A stretch of DNA of 64,000 nucleotides from CAWDMC01 sp963803295 (GTDB lineage Bacteria > Acidobacteriota > Terriglobia > UBA7540), in contig CAWDMC010000011.1 in assembly GCA_963803295.1 (NCBI GenBank), positions 372,001 to 436,000 of the forward strand, in the 5' to 3' direction. Shown piece after piece: positions 1 through 9,806 of the stretch. The notes beneath the pieces were generated by a model. It had not been told where the DNA came from. It saw nothing but the letters and a program-made list of their open reading frames with translations, and made no database searches. Within the stretch, counting starts at the first letter, position 1, and every line of letters begins with the position of its first letter. Position numbers and translations under genes: made by a program.

Positions 1-1698
1 CGAGGCCTGATCTTCCCCGAGTCTCCCTATAAGACAGGCCAGACGTGGTCAAAGGTCGCGACGGAGTTGCCAAAGGTGGGAAATACGCGCTCCTCGAATT
101 CTGCGGTCGGCGACGAAGAACCTCTTAGCGACCGGGGACAGAAGCCCGGGGACACCGACTTTGCGAGTTCGGTGTCCGTTGCCTACCAGTTGCAGCCAGG
201 TGAGGAGAAAGTCGTGAGGTTCGTCTTGAGCTGGTTTGCGCCGATGTGGATCGGCGAAGGCCAACATACCTTCCTGCACATGTACGCGACTCGGTATAAG
301 AATGCTCTCGATGTAGCGCAGTTCCTCAGCCGCAATCACGAATCGCTCTTGCGACGCATTTTGGCGTGGCAGGAGGTCGTCTATACGGAGACGAACCTGC
401 CAGTATGGCTGCGAGATTCACTGATCAACATGCTCTACCTGTTCCCGATCAACAGCCTCTGGGCCGCCGCGCGTCCGCCCATCGGCCCCTGGTGCCGTCA
501 GGAGGATGGTCTGTTTGGCCTGATGGATGGGATTGTCGAAGATCCTGCTATCGAGCCGATTCCTGATACCTTTTACGCTAATGCGCCCCTGGTTTATTTC
601 TTCCCCGACCTGGCGCTCTCAACCTTGCGTGGCTACAAGGCCTACCAGTTCGCGAGCGGAGCCGCAGTGTGGATTTTCGGCGGAGTAGTCGGCGAGTCGG
701 ACGGCGGTTATGAGATGACCGCCGGTACCGAGTTCGCGATGCCTACACCTGGTTACCAGACCACAACCAACGGTCCCTGCTACGTCGATATGGTAGACCG
801 ATACTGGCAGCGCACCGGGAACGACGAGGTCCTGCATGAGTTTTATGAATCGGTCAAGAGAAACACCATCTTTACTATGGGTCTAAGGCCAGAGGATGGC
901 GCCGATGGGATCATCAGCATGCCGAGCGGCAATGTTGACCCTCAACGCAAAGGGGATCAACCCGGCCATCACCTGGAGTGGTTTGAGGCCATCCTGTGGT
1001 TCGGCATGACCTCCCACGTCGGCGGAATTCACCTTGCAAACTTAAAGATAGCCCAACGAATGGCCCAGAAAGTTGGGGATCACGAGTTTGCGCGCAAGTG
1101 CGGCGAGTGGTTCGAACAAGGCAGTCGCTCGATGGAAGAGAAGATGTGGGGAAATGGTTACTACCTCGCTTACAGTGAGCCTAAGTCCGGCAAGAAATCC
1201 GATGACATCTTCGCTTACCAGCTTGACGGAGAGTGGATGCTGCGATTTCACGGTCTCTCCGGTGCTTTCCGGGCCGACCGGGTAAAGAAAACGCTAGCCA
1301 CGATCAATAGGACTTGTCTGGCGGTGGCCCCTGAAGGCGTGGCGAATTTCACAACTCCCGACGGAAAACTTCCCCAGGGTGTGGGGTACGGCGCAATTGC
1401 ATACTTTACGCCGGAACTGTTCATGCTGGCGATGACTTACATGTACGCCGGAGATCGAGGTCTCGGGATGGAGATCGCGCGCCGGGGCATGCACGCGCTA
1501 ACGATCGTTGAAGGCTCGCTCTGGAATCAACCCAATTTGATTAGCGGCGACACCGGTGATCGCTTATTTGGGAGCCATTACGATCAAAACATGATGCTTT
1601 GGGCGCTCCCGGCGGCTTTGGAAGGCAAGGATATTGCTGGAAGCTGTGCTCCCGGCACCTTCGTGGATCGACTCCTTCAGGCAGCCAAGAAGTCCTGA
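1..1698 (+). CDS. GH116-type (GBA2-like) glycosidase, C-terminal part; 5' end outside window
   Basis: The frame is open from the first base without a stop, so the gene begins upstream of the window and about 565 C-terminal residues are visible. The sequence resembles the catalytic (alpha/alpha)6-barrel region of glycoside hydrolase family 116 (formerly DUF608), the family of bacterial beta-glucosidases and mammalian GBA2. Family-like segments are GLMDGIVEDPAIEPI, the TTNGPCYVDMVDRYWQRTGN block, and the late SGDTGDRLFGSHYDQNMMLW block. I do not assign the catalytic residues. No membrane segment is visible in this part. It is followed after about 175 bp by a TonB-dependent receptor on the same strand, so a glycan-use context is plausible but not shown. 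Substrate is unknown. Confidence 0.8.
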   Translation, partial: RGLIFPESPYKTGQTWSKVATELPKVGNTRSSNSAVGDEEPLSDRGQKPGDTDFASSVSVAYQLQPGEEKVVRFVLSWFAPMWIGEGQHTFLHMYATRYKNALDVAQFLSRNHESLLRRILAWQEVVYTETNLPVWLRDSLINMLYLFPINSLWAAARPPIGPWCRQEDGLFGLMDGIVEDPAIEPIPDTFYANAPLVYFFPDLALSTLRGYKAYQFASGAAVWIFGGVVGESDGGYEMTAGTEFAMPTPGYQTTTNGPCYVDMVDRYWQRTGNDEVLHEFYESVKRNTIFTMGLRPEDGADGIISMPSGNVDPQRKGDQPGHHLEWFEAILWFGMTSHVGGIHLANLKIAQRMAQKVGDHEFARKCGEWFEQGSRSMEEKMWGNGYYLAYSEPKSGKKSDDIFAYQLDGEWMLRFHGLSGAFRADRVKKTLATINRTCLAVAPEGVANFTTPDGKLPQGVGYGAIAYFTPELFMLAMTYMYAGDRGLGMEIARRGMHALTIVEGSLWNQPNLISGDTGDRLFGSHYDQNMMLWALPAALEGKDIAGSCAPGTFVDRLLQAAKKS

Positions 1699-1873
1699 CC
1701 TGACCCAAGAGTCGGACAGCGCCAGGTCGAATCCTCAGGAGACGAGGTTGTTCTGTAGGAGCATTTGCAAACCGTCCGGCCGAGGTGTCTTTACAAGTAC
1801 ATGATTCACTGGTCTGTAGCGTTGGGATTTGCCTGTCGGCGTTGGCGTTCACTACGCAAAGGAGAGGGTGCTT

Positions 1874-4800
1874 ATGAGACGAGGAAAGGTAGAAACCTCC
1901 CAGAAAAACCAGCTCTGGCTAGTGTTTGGGCTAGCGCTCATACTGGTCACAAATGTTCCCAAGGCTGCGGGGCAAGGCTCGTCCTATCTGACCGGGTTCG
2001 TGCGGGACTCAAGCGGTGGCCTGGTTCCTGGAGCAACCGTGGTTATCAAGAGTGAGAACACGGGGGCCGAATACAACATCGTGACCACGGAAACCGGGGT
2101 ATATCGCTCACCCGCGCTCGATCCGGGAAGCTACGATGTGACCGTCCAGGCAAAAGGATTCCAAACGGTAGTTCAGCACAAGGTTGAGATCCAGGTAGGC
2201 CAGGCTCGGGGGCTTGACGTTACCCTTCCAGTCGGAGCTCTGACTCAGCGGGTTGAAGTGACAGCCGCGGCGCCGGCGCTGAAGACCGAAGATGCCGGCC
2301 TGGGGCAAAACGTTACCGCCCACCAGGTACAGGCATTACCGGAGTTCAGCCGGTCGGCCGGCCTCCTGATTGCCCTGGCTCCTGGGGTGCGTTTCACCGC
2401 AGACGATGTCATTTCCTATGGCACGTCACGCTACAACATCGCAGGCCAGAGCAACGCCAACGTGACGATCGACGGAACCCGCGTCATGGGCGACCGTGAA
2501 GACATCGCCCAGATGATCATAAACCCCAGCGTAGAGACTGTTTCGGAAGAAAAGGTGGTTGAGAACCAGTACAATGCCGAGTTCGGCAAAGACATTGGTG
2601 GACTGGTTCAGATGGAGACGAAGTCGGGCACCAATTCGTTCCACGGGGGCGTTTACGAATACTTCCGCAACGATGCCCTGGACAGCTACAACGGTTTCAG
2701 TCGAACCAAAGCTCCAGACAAGCAACATATGTTCGGAGGAACAATCGGCGGTCCGATCAAGAAGGACAAACTCTTCTTCTTTGGCTCGATGGAGGCATGG
2801 AAAGCCACTACACCCTCGGGCTATGTACTGACGGTCCCCACTGCCGCCGAGAAAAATGGCGATTTCAGCGCCCTCTTGCCGAACCAGGTCATTTACAATC
2901 CAGCCACCACGCGCACTGACCCGATTACAGGCAATGTGATCCGCGACGCCTTTCAAGGAAACATTATTCCAGGCAATATGATCGACCCGGTAGCGCAGAA
3001 CGTGCTGAAGTACATTCCCGACCCGATTTCTCCCGGCCTTACCGAAAACCTCGATTCTGCCTCCGGCAGGAATCTGAGGAAGGTCAAGGGAGTCGAGAAA
3101 GTCGACTGGAACATCAGCGACAAGGACAGGTTATCGGGCATCTGGATGTTCGATTTTACCAAGAACACCGACCTGGGTATCGCTGCTTACAATAAGATTG
3201 CACCGCAGATGAGTCCCCGTCCCGGGGAGCCGGGCTTCATCTTTGGGACACAAGTCTACAGCTTCCACGAGGTCCATACTATCTCCCCGACTGAGTTTCT
3301 CTCAGCCCGGTTTGCCTATCGCCCACGGCGGATTGAGCGGCAGAACAACGGGATCGATCCCGCAGGTAAGTGGGCTGAAAAGCTAGGTATCAAGAACTAT
3401 GCCGGAGCGCGGCTGCCGGCCTCTTACGGGGGCGACCTGGGAACCCCCGGCTTCAACTTCACCGGTTACACCAATGTGGGATCGGGGTTCCTACAGTTCA
3501 AGGAGAATCCCATCGAGATCATCGACTGGGATATCGATCTCACTTACGTTCATTCCAAGCACACCTTCAAAGGCGGTTTCAGCTACGAATACGGCAAGCA
3601 TGACATTCCGGATCAGTCCTTCCCAACCGGCAACTTCACTTTCGACCGCGGTGAAACATCCCTACCCTTCAACAGAGCTGGGGGGGATGGCTTTGCCTCG
3701 TTCCTGCTTGGTCAGGTGGACAGCGCACAGACGACGCTGGGTCCGCTGCTTGATCAGTTCAGCACCTTCTTTGACGCCTATATTCAGGATGACTGGAAGG
3801 TGAAGCCGGGCCTGACCTTGAATTTTGGCGTCCGTTGGGATGTCGACCTGCCGCTCCGTGAAGCCCAGAACCGCGGTAGTGGCTTTGACTTTTACCGGAT
3901 TAATCCTGTTTCGGGTACACCGGGGGTGATCACGTTCCTCGGCTCGGCAGGTTATCCTTACAACACCTTCTACGATACCGCCTGGCATCGATTCAGCCCG
4001 CGCTTCGGGTTTGCCTGGCAGGCGTTTCCCAAGACCGTGATTCGGGGTGGCGCCGGAACATTTAGTCAAGCACCCTACCTGGGCGCCCAGAATGGTCTGA
4101 CCACCGGATTCACCACAAATGCAGCGTTCGCAAGCCCCGACGGTGGAATTTCCCCTTCGTTCATCCTGCAGAATGGATTTCCGGACTACCCGCTGGGAGG
4201 AAACCGATCGGTGTTGACCGATGCGTTCGGCGCCGTACCGGTAGGTCAGTCACCCAACACCAGTGTCAACTTTGTCCCAAGGCATCAGAAATTCGGCTAC
4301 ACCCAAAATGTCAATGTGTCGATCGAACGCGAACTTCCGTGGCAGATGGTTTTTGAGGTGGCCGGGATGGGAGTGCTGGGAAGGAACCTCTGGATCTCCC
4401 AGGGATACAATGAGGTACCTCCGAACCTGTGGGGGCTTCCGGGCGCGAACAACGCCCGCAGGCCATTCCCGCAATTCCAGAATGTGAATAACGCCAGAGC
4501 GGATGACAAAGGGACAACAAACTACTGGGGAGGATACGTCCGCCTTGACAAACGTTTCTCCAGCGGGCTTTCCGTGATTGCAAACTACAACTACGGCAGG
4601 AGCGTGGGGTTCATCGGTGGTTCCTTGTACTACCCGCAACTCTCTCGCGGTCCTAACCTCTACGATATCGCGAACGGCCTGGGAAATGCTGTGCCCTACC
4701 AGACGGCGACAATCAGCTGGGTGTATGAGCTGCCGTGGGGGCCGGGAAAGAGTTATTTGAATAGCGGCGCCGCCGCCAAGATCCTGGGAGGCTGGAATAT

Positions 4801-5260
4801 CGGCGGCTTCTTGAGCTTGGAGGGTGGAATACCCTATGGCATCACCTCGGGCGTCGATTCTCTCAATGGCAATTCTCCCTTGGGAAACAGGGTGAACCTG
4901 ATTGGAGACCCGCACACCGGAGCGCAAACTCACGATCACTGGTTCAACACATCAGCCTTTGCCGTGCCGGCGTTCGGGACAATCGGAGGATATTGCTGTA
5001 ACAATCTCCTCGGCCCCGCTGACAACAGGCTCGATCTCTCCGTGCGCAAAGTCACCAACATACGGGAAAACCTCAGGGCTACCATTGCCGGGGAGTTCTT
5101 CAACTTTACCAACACGCTTCAGTTTGGCCCTCCCGATGGCAATATGAACAGTCCAACCTTCGGCAGAACCCTGGGACCGGCGGGATTGGGGGCCGGCATA
5201 GTTGTGGCCCCGCACTTTGCATCCCGCATTGTGCAGATCGGCTTGCGGCTCGACTTTTGA
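1874..5260 (+). CDS. Oar-like TonB-dependent outer-membrane receptor with N-terminal carboxypeptidase-regulatory domain
   Basis: About 1,128 residues. I place the start at the ATG at 1874 because AAAGGAGAG (1858-1866) sits at the right distance and a typical signal peptide follows (MRRGKVETSQKN then a hydrophobic run ending KAAGQ). An upstream in-frame start at 1829 lacks this. Mature residues about 35-125 form a CarboxypepD_reg-like beta-sandwich (GFVRDSSGGLVPGATVVIK, VEVTAAAPAL). A plug domain follows (NITIDGTR-like NVTIDGTRVMGDRED, then NQYNAEFGKDIGGLVQ), and then a large barrel that ends in the aromatic residue F, as outer-membrane barrels do. Acidobacteriota encode many of these; they import large substrates or act in surface structures. 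The substrate cannot be read here. The preceding GH116 gene may suggest a glycoside. Confidence 0.9.
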   Translation: MRRGKVETSQKNQLWLVFGLALILVTNVPKAAGQGSSYLTGFVRDSSGGLVPGATVVIKSENTGAEYNIVTTETGVYRSPALDPGSYDVTVQAKGFQTVVQHKVEIQVGQARGLDVTLPVGALTQRVEVTAAAPALKTEDAGLGQNVTAHQVQALPEFSRSAGLLIALAPGVRFTADDVISYGTSRYNIAGQSNANVTIDGTRVMGDREDIAQMIINPSVETVSEEKVVENQYNAEFGKDIGGLVQMETKSGTNSFHGGVYEYFRNDALDSYNGFSRTKAPDKQHMFGGTIGGPIKKDKLFFFGSMEAWKATTPSGYVLTVPTAAEKNGDFSALLPNQVIYNPATTRTDPITGNVIRDAFQGNIIPGNMIDPVAQNVLKYIPDPISPGLTENLDSASGRNLRKVKGVEKVDWNISDKDRLSGIWMFDFTKNTDLGIAAYNKIAPQMSPRPGEPGFIFGTQVYSFHEVHTISPTEFLSARFAYRPRRIERQNNGIDPAGKWAEKLGIKNYAGARLPASYGGDLGTPGFNFTGYTNVGSGFLQFKENPIEIIDWDIDLTYVHSKHTFKGGFSYEYGKHDIPDQSFPTGNFTFDRGETSLPFNRAGGDGFASFLLGQVDSAQTTLGPLLDQFSTFFDAYIQDDWKVKPGLTLNFGVRWDVDLPLREAQNRGSGFDFYRINPVSGTPGVITFLGSAGYPYNTFYDTAWHRFSPRFGFAWQAFPKTVIRGGAGTFSQAPYLGAQNGLTTGFTTNAAFASPDGGISPSFILQNGFPDYPLGGNRSVLTDAFGAVPVGQSPNTSVNFVPRHQKFGYTQNVNVSIERELPWQMVFEVAGMGVLGRNLWISQGYNEVPPNLWGLPGANNARRPFPQFQNVNNARADDKGTTNYWGGYVRLDKRFSSGLSVIANYNYGRSVGFIGGSLYYPQLSRGPNLYDIANGLGNAVPYQTATISWVYELPWGPGKSYLNSGAAAKILGGWNIGGFLSLEGGIPYGITSGVDSLNGNSPLGNRVNLIGDPHTGAQTHDHWFNTSAFAVPAFGTIGGYCCNNLLGPADNRLDLSVRKVTNIRENLRATIAGEFFNFTNTLQFGPPDGNMNSPTFGRTLGPAGLGAGIVVAPHFASRIVQIGLRLDF

Positions 5261-5559
5261 GCTTTGTTTCATTCCGATTCTGTCTGGCTACAAAACGTGT
5301 AAGACGCAGAGGGCTGCTCACGCTGAAGGCGAAGCCTGGTTCAGTGGAGAAGCCCTCTGAGAGTCTCCTGCGAGCGCCAGAGGATGGAACAGGCCGAAGG
5401 CCAGCCGGCGGCGGTTGGAGTCTGTATCCTCTGCACGACATGGCCAGAGCCAGCCCTCACCCAGGCGAAGGGATGGCCATGCCACGTCGATGTGGCACTT
5501 CCAACACGGGGTGAGCTAAGCTCCGCCCTCCTATCCTGTAGCGAAAAATTCCGTCTAAG
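5261..5559. other. Intergenic stretch without a recognisable gene
   Basis: About 300 bp between the receptor and the TPR gene. I see no convincing coding frame, tRNA or strong terminator hairpin. Short open frames here lack a ribosome-binding site and family-like sequence. Confidence 0.5.
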
Positions 5560-7215
5560 ATGGAATCTACGGGTCGGTTAACACGTAGAATGATTGTCTT
5601 GAGACCGCGACTTACAAAAGGGTTAATCCTCGTTGCTGCGTTCGCTGCGCTCCTGCGTGTTTCTGCGAGTAGACCCTGGGCGAGGCCTCGAGCTGGGACC
5701 GGGGCTCCGGGAAATGCCGGGTTATCCGGCCCGCAGAATACGGAGGTGAGGCTCAAGCAGTTGCAGGCTGCTGCCCGTCGCGCACCAGGTTCGGCGGAGG
5801 CACACAACGAATTAGCCCTTGCGCTCGGCGAAGTGGGAGACCTTGGCGGAGCGCTCGCTGAACTAGAAGCCGCGACACGACTGAATAGTCGTTTTGCAGA
5901 GGCCTATTACAACCTCGGTGTCACTTATCTGCGACGCTCACGACGGGAGCGAGCCACCCGCAACGCCGGCTACTACGCCGATCTCGGTAGTGCCCTGGCG
6001 GCGTTCCGGAAGGCTGAGCAGATCGAGTCCGACCTGCCCAAGATCCACGAACACTTAGGCCAGCTTGCCCATGAGGTAGGAGACGCGAGTACAGCCCTGG
6101 AGGAGTTCAGGCTGGCGATTCAGCAAGACCCGCGCTCGGCCGAGGCCTTTGACGATTTCGGAACCGCGTTGGCGAGCGCCAGAAAGCCAGAGGCAGCGAT
6201 TGAGGCTTACGAGAAAGCAGTTGAATTGAACCCTCATTTCCCAAACGCGGTATTGAATCTCGAAAGCGCAGTCCAGCGGCGGAATAGCGCATCGAGTATC
6301 TTGGAGGCGCGTTCAATCGCCGTACGAAAGGCGCCGGCCTCGGCTCTTGCCCACACTTTGCTTGGGGACGCGCTGCGTTTCACTGGCCGCATAAGTGAAG
6401 CCGTAGTCGAACTCCGTAAGGCAGTTGAACTTGCTCCTTCACTCGAAGTCGCGCACTTCTATCTTGGGCAGGCTTTACGCCAATCGGGGGACTTGCCTGG
6501 CGCAGTCGATCAGCTCAGGATGGCAGTCAGTCAAAGTCCTCGCACCTTGCAGTTCCGAATCGAGTTCGGCCTCGCCCTGGTGCCGGAGAATCGGTTGCCC
6601 GAGGCCATCGTGGTTCTGCGTGAAGCCGTCGAGCAAAACCCAGCAGCGGCCTCGGCTCACTACGGTCTGGCCAAGGCCCTCCAAAAGGCCGGCCAGCGGG
6701 AAGAGTCTGCCCTTGAGTTTCGGCGTGCCGATGATCTACAGCAAGACGAGCGCAATCTCGAGGATGCCGGGTTGTACACCATCAACGGCATCCAGAGCTT
6801 GAGGAGCGGAAAGAGCAGCGAAGCCGTGCAGTCCCTGCGCCAGGCGGTTGCCCGCAAGCCGGACTATCCCGAAGCAAACTACTATCTGGGAATTGCCTTG
6901 GCCCAGTCTGGGGATGGGGACGGGTCTCAGCAGGCCTTTCAGCGGGCTCTTGAGAAAAGACCTCAGAGCGGGGAGATCCACTATAACTTTGGAATAGCCT
7001 TGGTGCGGATGGGCAAAGCCTCCGAGGCCGTGGGGGAACTCAGGCAAGCTGTCGAACTCAGCCCGCAGGACGGCCTAGCTCACTGCGCTCTTGGCAAAGT
7101 CCTCCTCCAATTGGGAATGAGCCAAGCCGGCGAAAAGGAACTGGAGAGTGCACATCGATTTCAAGCCTGTCAGGAGGGTGGCGGATCGAGCCTTGAATCA
7201 CCGAGACCGAACTAG
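5560..7215 (+). CDS. Exported or membrane-anchored TPR-repeat protein
   Basis: About 551 residues. A basic N-terminus plus hydrophobic stretch (GLILVAAFAALLRVSA) suggests export or anchoring. The rest is a run of about ten tetratricopeptide repeats with the usual small-residue spacing (AEAYYNLGVTYL, AHTLLGDALRFTGR, VAHFYLGQALRQSGD, PEANYYLGIALAQSGD, GEIHYNFGIALVRMGK). TPR proteins are protein-interaction scaffolds; no enzymatic domain is visible. Two starts are possible, ATG 5560 or ATG 5590, and neither has a strong Shine-Dalgarno sequence. The second leaves a cleaner signal sequence. Confidence 0.8.
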   Translation: MESTGRLTRRMIVLRPRLTKGLILVAAFAALLRVSASRPWARPRAGTGAPGNAGLSGPQNTEVRLKQLQAAARRAPGSAEAHNELALALGEVGDLGGALAELEAATRLNSRFAEAYYNLGVTYLRRSRRERATRNAGYYADLGSALAAFRKAEQIESDLPKIHEHLGQLAHEVGDASTALEEFRLAIQQDPRSAEAFDDFGTALASARKPEAAIEAYEKAVELNPHFPNAVLNLESAVQRRNSASSILEARSIAVRKAPASALAHTLLGDALRFTGRISEAVVELRKAVELAPSLEVAHFYLGQALRQSGDLPGAVDQLRMAVSQSPRTLQFRIEFGLALVPENRLPEAIVVLREAVEQNPAAASAHYGLAKALQKAGQREESALEFRRADDLQQDERNLEDAGLYTINGIQSLRSGKSSEAVQSLRQAVARKPDYPEANYYLGIALAQSGDGDGSQQAFQRALEKRPQSGEIHYNFGIALVRMGKASEAVGELRQAVELSPQDGLAHCALGKVLLQLGMSQAGEKELESAHRFQACQEGGGSSLESPRPN

Positions 7216-7314
7216 AGGCTCGGGCCAGCGCAGGTGGGCAGTATTCGAAACGCGAAGCGCCCTGAATGCACTAATTTTAGAGTGATACAGTACCATCACG
7301 CGGAAAGGGGGAGC

Positions 7315-8328
7315 ATGCGAACCATCTCCATGTTCGTGGCCTTGCTGCTGAGCTGTCAGGGGAGTTGGAGCCAGAACGGCCATCAGCCTTCTAACTACGG
7401 CCGGCCAACAGGTACGGCTTCCCCGAGCAGCAACTCCACGCAACGTGCACAGGACGGCGATGTTTACACGGCGCCATCCTCGGTTCAACCGAGACCGAGG
7501 GGCCACGGTCGGGAGACGAACACCGGCCGACCGCCAACACCGGCGCATAACGGAAGCGACACCGGTTGGATCATTGGCGGCGCGGCGGCGGCCGGTGGCG
7601 CGGTCGCGCTGGGGGAATGGCTGCACGCCCGGAACAAGCCCGAGAGCAGGCTTTCGCGCGAAGGCCCTAAGATGCCCGACCAATTCACCATGAGCGGGCT
7701 CAGCATCGCCGCGTTTGCTCAGGCTAACTGGCCTGTGGTTGTTGACGGCGTTTTCGATTCCGGCGGGATCCTTCTGATCACCGTGGAGGTGAACGGCCTG
7801 TCCCCCTTCACTTACCGCATCCAGAATCCCGAGGGGCGCCGCCGGCTGGACATCTTTCGGCTGCCACCGTATTTTCCACAAAAACCTACGCCCGGAACTT
7901 ACACGATTCGCGCCATGAGGGACGTCGCCGGATCTCCCCGCCCGATTTACCTGCGTCTCTTTGGAGTCGGGGCTGGCGAGCGCGCAGTCGGATCGGTGGC
8001 GATCGATGAGGTCCGCTTCGGTCCCGAGGCGATCCGGCCGAAACAGAAGGAGAACGCGAGTTACGGGTTCCACGCCCACACTGATTTCGATCGGGTCAGG
8101 GCAGAGTTTCTGAAAGCCGTGACAACCCAAGGCCAGATCGTCTCGAAGCTCGAAGACCACAATGACATTCATGGGGTTCAGCGTGAGACTGCCCCGGCAT
8201 TTCAATGGAGCGCGAAAAAGGCCACTCCGGGCGAACATATTCTTCAGGTGCGCGCCTGGGAGTCGGCCCTCAATAAGGCGAATTGGGTGATCGCCTGGTC
8301 GGCCGACCAGGTCCTTGTGGAAGAATGA
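7315..8328 (+). CDS. Exported protein of unknown function
   Basis: About 337 residues. ATG 7315 is chosen because GGAAAGGGGGAG lies directly upstream (7302-7313) and a short signal peptide follows (MRTISMFVALLLSCQGSWSQ). After a low-complexity Gly/Asn/Thr-rich linker there is one glycine-alanine-rich hydrophobic segment (WIIGGAAAAGGAVALGEW, about residues 83-100). Beyond it lies a beta-rich domain of unknown family (residues about 125-335). The stop codon overlaps the next gene's start as ATGA, so the two are probably translationally coupled. I do not recognise the family. Confidence 0.75.
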   Translation: MRTISMFVALLLSCQGSWSQNGHQPSNYGRPTGTASPSSNSTQRAQDGDVYTAPSSVQPRPRGHGRETNTGRPPTPAHNGSDTGWIIGGAAAAGGAVALGEWLHARNKPESRLSREGPKMPDQFTMSGLSIAAFAQANWPVVVDGVFDSGGILLITVEVNGLSPFTYRIQNPEGRRRLDIFRLPPYFPQKPTPGTYTIRAMRDVAGSPRPIYLRLFGVGAGERAVGSVAIDEVRFGPEAIRPKQKENASYGFHAHTDFDRVRAEFLKAVTTQGQIVSKLEDHNDIHGVQRETAPAFQWSAKKATPGEHILQVRAWESALNKANWVIAWSADQVLVEE

Positions 8329-9311
8329 CGCGTCAGGCGCGAGTAGCAACGTCAGCGGCGGCGCTGTTGGTGGCGCTGGCAGCCGACGTGTGGCTCATTC
8401 ATCGGCCGGAGCCGCACAGTGTCGCCGAGTTCAGTCCATTCACGACGAAGCTGGGCCGCGAGGAACTGATTCTCAGCCGTCCCGAGTCTGAAAAGGGTGC
8501 GCTGCTCTCACATCAAGGCGGCAAGAACGAGGTTGTGGATCTGATCTTTGACGCAGGCGTTCTCTCCGACGAGACACGGCGACTGCTCAGGCAGCAGCCG
8601 TGGGCGCAATCCGAAGACCCGCAAACCATCTCATACACGACACTGGATTCGTTGGGGGCGAAAGGCGCACCTTGCCGGACGTTCGTCGAGGCCCGCCTCG
8701 AGAATGCCAGAGCGGCGGGAATACGCCTTTTTCAAGGTGGTGTACCGGGAGGCGAGCAGCACCGGGAAATCGAGCTGAAGCCCGAGGGCTCGCGCCTGGT
8801 GGTTAATCTACACACCGTGGCGGACGATCCCACGCAGCCAAATCAGCCCGGCTGTCGCAAGCTTCTGCAGGTGGGGCCAGGGCAGATCCAGTTGGTGGGG
8901 GTGCCCCTGAAGATCCTGGCGCAACCCGGTTCGTCCCTCCGGCTCAAGTTCATGCCTGGCTCCTCTGCTCCGATTTGGGAAGGCAGCGGGGGTTGGTTTG
9001 AGCCGTTCCAGGCCATCAATCTCCGCGCCCAACGCGTTCGGGTAAGTCCGGTCAACTCGCCCCAGAAGCTTCGCATGGTGAACACTGCGGATCCTCGTAG
9101 GTCGATTTACATCGACAGCCTGCTGATCGGATCCGATACGTTCGAGGCCGGGCTTTCCGGGGTCGGCATGGTGACAATCAACGGCCACCCGGTAGGACCA
9201 ACGTTCTCCGAGTGGAGGGCGGCCAGCTCCGCTCGCTCTGCTATCGTGGCCCTGCTGAATTTACTCTTCCTTATCGGCGCAGTGATCTTTGCGACCCGAC
9301 GACGGCGATAA
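8325..9311 (+). CDS. Membrane protein of unknown function, bitopic at both ends
   Basis: About 328 residues, starting at ATG 8325 inside the stop of the previous gene (ATGA overlap). The N-terminus has a basic stretch and a signal anchor (AATSAAALLVALAADVWLI-like). The C-terminus has a single helix (SAIVALLNLLFLIGAVIF) followed by the cytoplasmic-type tail ATRRRR. The region between is beta-rich and presumably periplasmic. This arrangement fits a two-protein exported unit with the gene before it. No family recognised. Confidence 0.7.
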   Translation: MTRQARVATSAAALLVALAADVWLIHRPEPHSVAEFSPFTTKLGREELILSRPESEKGALLSHQGGKNEVVDLIFDAGVLSDETRRLLRQQPWAQSEDPQTISYTTLDSLGAKGAPCRTFVEARLENARAAGIRLFQGGVPGGEQHREIELKPEGSRLVVNLHTVADDPTQPNQPGCRKLLQVGPGQIQLVGVPLKILAQPGSSLRLKFMPGSSAPIWEGSGGWFEPFQAINLRAQRVRVSPVNSPQKLRMVNTADPRRSIYIDSLLIGSDTFEAGLSGVGMVTINGHPVGPTFSEWRAASSARSAIVALLNLLFLIGAVIFATRRRR

Positions 9312-9805
9312 ATCTCGAGCTCACCTCCAGCCCAGGTGCTGCGACTGGGCCGTCGTCTCGTGGTCTGCGGGTCTTTTTGTGTCACTGTTCAGAGGATAAA
9401 ACGGCGGTGCGCCAACTCAATCAAAAGTTGGAGGCGGATACTTTCCAACCGTGGCTCGATGAGCAAGACATTTTTCCGGGGCGACTATGGGACGATGAAA
9501 TCCAGCAGGCACTGCATTCAAGCCACGCAATCATCGTCTGTCTCTCCAAGGTGTTCGTTCACAAGGAGGGATTCGTTCAGAGGGAGCTACGCTACGCACT
9601 CGATATCGCCTCGGAAAAACTGGATGGCGCGGTGTTCCTGATCCCGGTGCGCCTGGAGGATTGCGAGATTCCGGCCCGACTGCGCGCCTGGCAATGCATC
9701 GACCTCTTCACCCCACCGGGGTACGAGAAGCTGAAATCTGCGTTGCACGAGCGGGCACGGCAGGTCGGTATCGAAGCCACAACCTATCAGGCGGCCGGCG
9801 CTTAG
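9212..9805 (+). CDS. Stand-alone TIR-domain protein
   Basis: About 150 C-terminal residues form a TIR domain: LRVFLCHCSEDKTAVRQL (strand A and helix A), PWLDEQDIFPGRLWDDEI (BB-loop region), SHAIIVCLSKVFVHKEGFV, then QRELRYALD. The Glu of the REL motif is where the catalytic glutamate of NAD-cleaving TIR domains sits. The C-terminal part (VFLIPVRLEDCEIPARLRAW) matches bacterial TIR proteins. The start is uncertain: the only standard in-frame codon is GTG 9212, which overlaps the previous gene by 100 bp. The linker before residue 50 looks unstructured, so a rarer codon nearer 9308-9365 is possible. Bacterial TIR proteins act as NADases or cyclic-ADP-ribose producers, often in defence. No partner sensor gene is visible beside it. 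Confidence 0.8.
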   Translation: MEGGQLRSLCYRGPAEFTLPYRRSDLCDPTTAINLELTSSPGAATGPSSRGLRVFLCHCSEDKTAVRQLNQKLEADTFQPWLDEQDIFPGRLWDDEIQQALHSSHAIIVCLSKVFVHKEGFVQRELRYALDIASEKLDGAVFLIPVRLEDCEIPARLRAWQCIDLFTPPGYEKLKSALHERARQVGIEATTYQAAGA

Positions 9806-9806
9806 G

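Noticed and set aside
5257..5581. Short plus-strand open frames between the receptor and TPR genes
   Set aside because: Low-complexity GC-rich translations without start signals; treated as intergenic.
7315..9805. Thoeris-type defence system
   Set aside because: There is a TIR protein but no ThsA (SIR2/SLOG) or other effector beside it; the neighbours are exported proteins.
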